From assembly GCA_022376925.1 (NCBI GenBank), contig JAIOJX010000005.1, positions 90,493,001-90,557,000 on the forward strand: DNA of 64,000 nucleotides, written 5' to 3'. Source of the stretch: Tragulus kanchil. Its lineage: Eukaryota; Chordata; Mammalia; Artiodactyla; Tragulidae. Within the stretch, counting starts at the first letter, position 1; the number at the start of each line of letters is the position of its first letter. The notes under the pieces were generated by a model. It saw nothing but the letters and a program-made list of their open reading frames with translations. It had not been told where the DNA came from and did no database searches. Position numbers and translations under genes: made by a program. Positions 61,050 through 64,000 of the stretch are shown here, in pieces.

Positions 61050-61810
61050 GGAGGGGGGCCAAGATGGCAGAAGAATGAGAGGATGATCTCACCAGCTCCC
61101 CAGTATCACCAGAACTAATCAAGAAATGAAACACCACCACCAAACCAGCCTCTAGACAACAAAAGAACCCCTCAGGTCAACAAGTGTCAGAGAGCAAGCT
61201 GCCATTAATTTCCCAGAGCTCCCATACTAAGGGTCCCTGTAGCACAACCCCCACACTAGACCCAGCGGAGAGAGCTCTGGGAAGTGCGGCGGGAGGACAC
61301 AAAGGCAGCACTCGGCATGAAAATCGTGCCGAGACAGTACAGGGACGCCGGGTGCCAGGTGAGCTGAGACAACCCTAGTGGGGGCGTGTGAAACGAAACA
61401 GCAAAATCCCCCGTGGGTTGCAGCCTCAAAACCAGGCCCTAGCCGGACTGGGAAGCTCGCACCTGCATTTGGGGCTTAGTCCCTTATCTGGCAGTGCGCC
61501 CGCACTAGCAGCTAGAACAGCCTGCGCAGCCCCAGAGCTGCAGCAAAGAAGCCAAGAACCTGGGATGAGTAGGCGCAGTCCTGCAGACAGCGGAGAGCCG
61601 CGGCAGAGAGAACCGGGAGAAGAGCAGGGGTTGAAGGCTACTAGAGGCAGGTGCGTAGTGGAACCGGTGAGCCGCCTCCAGCACCGGGCCCTGAAAGCAC
61701 GGCCTCCGTCCAATGGACTGGGAACCGCCCACCGTGCCCGCCCCAACCAGCATCTGAGCTGTCTACAGAGCCTTTATTTTGGGGAACCGGTGCGAGTCTT
61801 GCAAACCTGA
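61050..61810 (+). mobile_element. Young L1 5'UTR, copy A (first ~760 bp)
   Basis: Starts 'gaggggggccaagatggcag', the typical first bases of a mammalian L1 5'UTR, and becomes CpG-rich (61280-61750, for example 'gtgcggcgggagg', 'gtgccgagacag', 'acgccggg'), in sharp contrast to the AT-rich flank. The 140-codon frame at 61388-61810 lies within this 5'UTR and matches no known L1 protein. It is a duplicate of the start of 62139-64000. Confidence 0.85.
61059..61070 (+). promoter_or_regulatory. YY1-like site at the L1 5' end
   Basis: 'ccaagatggcag' fits the YY1 core (AAGATGGC) that sets the transcription start in other mammalian L1s. It lies 9 bp from the inferred element start. An identical copy is at 62148-62159. 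Confidence 0.7.
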
Positions 61811-63503
61811 CCTCCGAAACCTAGCCGAGAAACACAAACCTATAAAAAATAAATCACAAAGAAATAGAAAATCTGAACTGACTTATAATTAGTAAGGAGA
61901 CTGAGTCAGTATTAAAAATCTCCCAACAACAACAACAACAACAAAATCCTGAACCTGATTGGCTTCATTGGTGAATTCGAACAAACATTGAAAGAACTAA
62001 TACCAAGCCTTCTCAAACTTTCCAAACTAAATAAGTAAGAAAGAACACTCCCTAACTCATCTGATAAGGCCAACATTACTCTGATACCAAAGCTAGACAA
62101 AGACATTATAAAAATAACAACAATAAATACAAAAAATAGGAGGGGGGCCAAGATGGCAGAAGAATGAGAGGATGATCTCACCAGCTCCCCAGTATCACCA
62201 GAACTAATCAAGAAATGAAACACCACCACCAAACCAGCCTCTAGACAACAAAAGAACCCCTCAGGTCAACAAGTGTCAGAGAGCAAGCTGCCATTAATTT
62301 CCCAGAGCTCCCATACTAAGGGTCCCTGTAGCACAACCCCCACACTAGACCCAGCGGAGAGAGCTCTGGGAAGTGCGGCGGGAGGACACAAAGGCAGCAC
62401 TCGGCATGAAAATCGTGCCGAGACAGTACAGGGACGCCGGGTGCCAGGTGAGCTGAGACAACCCTAGTGGGGGCGTGTGAAACGAAACAGCAAAATCCCC
62501 CGTGGGTTGCAGCCTCAAAACCAGGCCCTAGCCGGACTGGGAAGCTCGCACCTGCATTTGGGGCTTAGTCCCTTATCTGGCAGTGCGCCCGCACTAGCAG
62601 CTAGAACAGCCTGCGCAGCCCCAGAGCTGCAGCAAAGAAGCCAAGAACCTGGGATGAGTAGGCGCAGTCCTGCAGACAGCGGAGAGCCGCGGCAGAGAGA
62701 ACCGGGAGAAGAGCAGGGGTTGAAGGCTACTAGAGGCAGGTGCGTAGTGGAACCGGTGAGCCGCCTCCAGCACCGGGCCCTGAAAGCACGGCCTCCGTCC
62801 AATGGACTGGGAACCGCCCACCGTGCCCGCCCCAACCAGCATCTGAGCTGTCTACAGAGCCTTTATTTTGCGAAAAGCAAAAGAGAAACCAGAGCAACCG
62901 GCTCTGCGAGGGTCTTGACTACAAAAACACCTGACCCTCACTGAAACCTAAGACATAAGCAGCCGCCTAGCCCCCACACTCGACCCCCACCAGTACAGAC
63001 TAGGAAAATCTTGGACAACATAAAGAGCAAACTGGTGGAAGGTCCACAGGCAGATGAGAAGATAAAACCAGGGACAGTATTTACCTTCTCTTTTTTTGTC
63101 TTTTCTTTTTAATTTTTTCTTAATTTTTAATTTTTTAATTTTAGTATTTTAAAACTTATTTTTTTTGTCACTGCTTCCTCTCTCTATTCTCTAACTGTAA
63201 AATCTTTTATATATACTACTATCCTCTATATAAATATTTCCTATCTTCCTGTCTCTACTATTCTCTTCCAGCTGTACTAAACTCTACTACACACTAAACT
63301 TTGTTACCTAACCCTACAAACTCCTTGCAACAACAATCTATTCCTTGTCACCACCCATACACTCTCCTCCTTCTCACCTCCAACACATGTTTTAGTTAAA
63401 AACTGCTTTCATTATAATATTCCAAGCTAGGACCTTGCCCTGGATCTGTTTTTCCAGGCAGTATTTTAATTAACTTAGAGCTTAACGGTCAGGTATCAAC
63501 TTT

Positions 63504-63694
63504 TTTTTTTTTTTAATTATATTTTACTTTTAAGTTTTACAGAGTTTTGTTGTTTACAGATATGTATGTTCCCAGATTAGTCATATGTATATCCCCCCAA
63601 CCCACTCCTCTAGACCATCACACAACACCGCTGAAGGATCTCCTTTTCTCATAGATCAATGACTATAGCGACTGTCTTCACATATGATTGTACA
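63504..63694 (-). mobile_element. Short L1 3'-end insertion
   Basis: Starts with a T-run and the L1 tail 'acagagttttgttgtttac', then 'cccagattagtcatatg', matching the 3' end at 32690-32880. About 190 bp, severely 5'-truncated. Imperfect TSD 'ggtcaggtatcaacttt' (63487-63503) and 'ggtcacgtaccaacttt' (63695-63711), 14 or 15 of 17 identical. Confidence 0.88.
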
Positions 63695-63827
63695 GGTCAC
63701 GTACCAACTTTGATTGCACCATTTGCCAGAAAAATTTCCTATACTTTATCCCTGTAAGACTGTTCAGTTGTGGTTACTGATGTGTATGTATGTATATTTT
63801 TCCATTATGTTAGAAAATATTTCCATG

Positions 63828-63914
63828 ATTTTATGACTACCATCTATCAGTTATGCACCCCTTATTTGCATAATTTTATGACTGTCATCTATCAGGTATG
63901 CACCCCTTGTTCCT
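63828..63914 (+). repeat. 45-bp tandem repeat, two units
   Basis: 'attttatgactaccatctat' at 63828 and 'attttatgactgtcatctat' at 63873, each followed by 'cag(t/g)tatgcacccctt'. Period 45 bp, with a few substitutions between units. Confidence 0.92.
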
Positions 63915-64000
63915 CATATGCTTATATTTTAACTAATACCACTGAACACCATAAGCAAACAAGACACAGGGCCTACACTCTCCAAACAAACCAAGGACCC

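Larger units (their letters stand above)
60739..62960. repeat. Direct duplication D16 (1089 bp offset)
   Basis: Copy A is 60739-61827 and copy B 61828 to about 62960. Both start 'agaaacacaaacctataaaa'. The last 50 bp of A is a gapped version of B: 'ttttggggaaccggtgcgag' then 'tcttgcaaacctgacc', where B reads 'ttttgcgaaaagcaaaagag' and on through 'gctctgcgagggtcttgac'. It duplicates old L1 ORF2 plus the first 760 bp of a young L1 5'UTR. Confidence 0.95.
62139..64000 (+). mobile_element. Young L1 5'UTR, copy B, running off the window
   Basis: Begins 'aggggggccaagatggcaga'. CpG-rich to about 62990, then a long pyrimidine-rich stretch (63088-63400), then an inserted L1 3' fragment (63487-63711), and sequence to the window end ('ccactgaacaccataagc'), which I take as continuing 5'UTR. 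ORF1 is not reached. Whether the L1 is full length cannot be judged here. Confidence 0.7.

Noticed and set aside
61388..61810. 140-codon open frame, repeated with a longer end at 62477-62944
   Set aside because: It lies in the GC-rich L1 5'UTR, its end changes at the duplication junction, and it resembles no known L1 protein. High GC alone makes such frames likely.

Overview
This is a repeat-rich, non-coding stretch of a ruminant (Artiodactyla) nuclear genome. The host call rests on Bov-A-type SINEs (tRNA-like head joined to a BovB-like tail, with the typical 'ccactccagtattcttgcc' core), CHR-type tRNA-derived SINEs, and young L1s with a cattle-type L1 5'UTR and 3' end. Many copies belong to a CHR-like SINE with a 'tggtccagtgg' A-box head and a body ending 'gatgggaggcccacac'. 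I do not recognise it as a common cattle form, so the species may be a less-studied ruminant. I find no supportable host gene, exon, tRNA, rRNA or CRISPR array. The longer open reading frames lie in L1 ORF2, in the L1 5'UTR, or across antisense SINEs.

The dominant structure is not a known element. Fifteen direct duplications of about 1.1 kb (landmark offsets about 1083-1200 bp, most 1087-1130) sit back to back across the window. Seven form a chain from 1.3 to 16.0 kb and eight more lie between 25.7 and 63 kb. They ignore element boundaries, cutting through L1 ORF2, SINEs and unique sequence alike. The two copies of each pair are nearly identical, but several decay into short deletions at one end, next to the junction. 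The narrow length range, the near identity and the decayed ends fit unmerged overlaps between assembly pieces better than biology. If so, the true locus is about 47 kb, and elements inside the pairs are counted twice here.

Layout: 0-1.3 kb, unique sequence with MER5-like fragments. 1.3-16 kb, chained duplications of mostly unique sequence with one antisense SINE. 16-23.8 kb, unique sequence with scattered SINEs. 23.8-25.7 kb, an old L1 3' end split by three SINEs. 25.7-32.6 kb, a duplication, an old LTR, an L2-like stretch and a second duplication. 32.7-36.7 kb, a 5'-truncated young L1 on the minus strand with a duplicated reverse-transcriptase region. 37-42 kb, unique sequence, a MIR and a second related LTR. 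42.4-46.8 kb, an L1 5' region and a twin-primed (5'-inverted) L1. 46.8-50.5 kb, SINEs and an L1 ORF2/3' fragment. 51-55 kb, unique sequence, Bov-A copies and a SINE-split MIR. 55.9-61 kb, an old plus-strand L1 broken by SINEs, including a three-SINE array that looks like SINE-SINE unequal recombination. 61-64 kb, the CpG-rich 5'UTR promoter of a young L1 with a YY1-like site, interrupted by a short L1 3' insertion.

Family names come from recognition of consensus motifs by eye, not from a library search. Boundaries of old elements are approximate to tens of bases. Those of SINEs with target-site duplications (TSDs) are good to a few bases.
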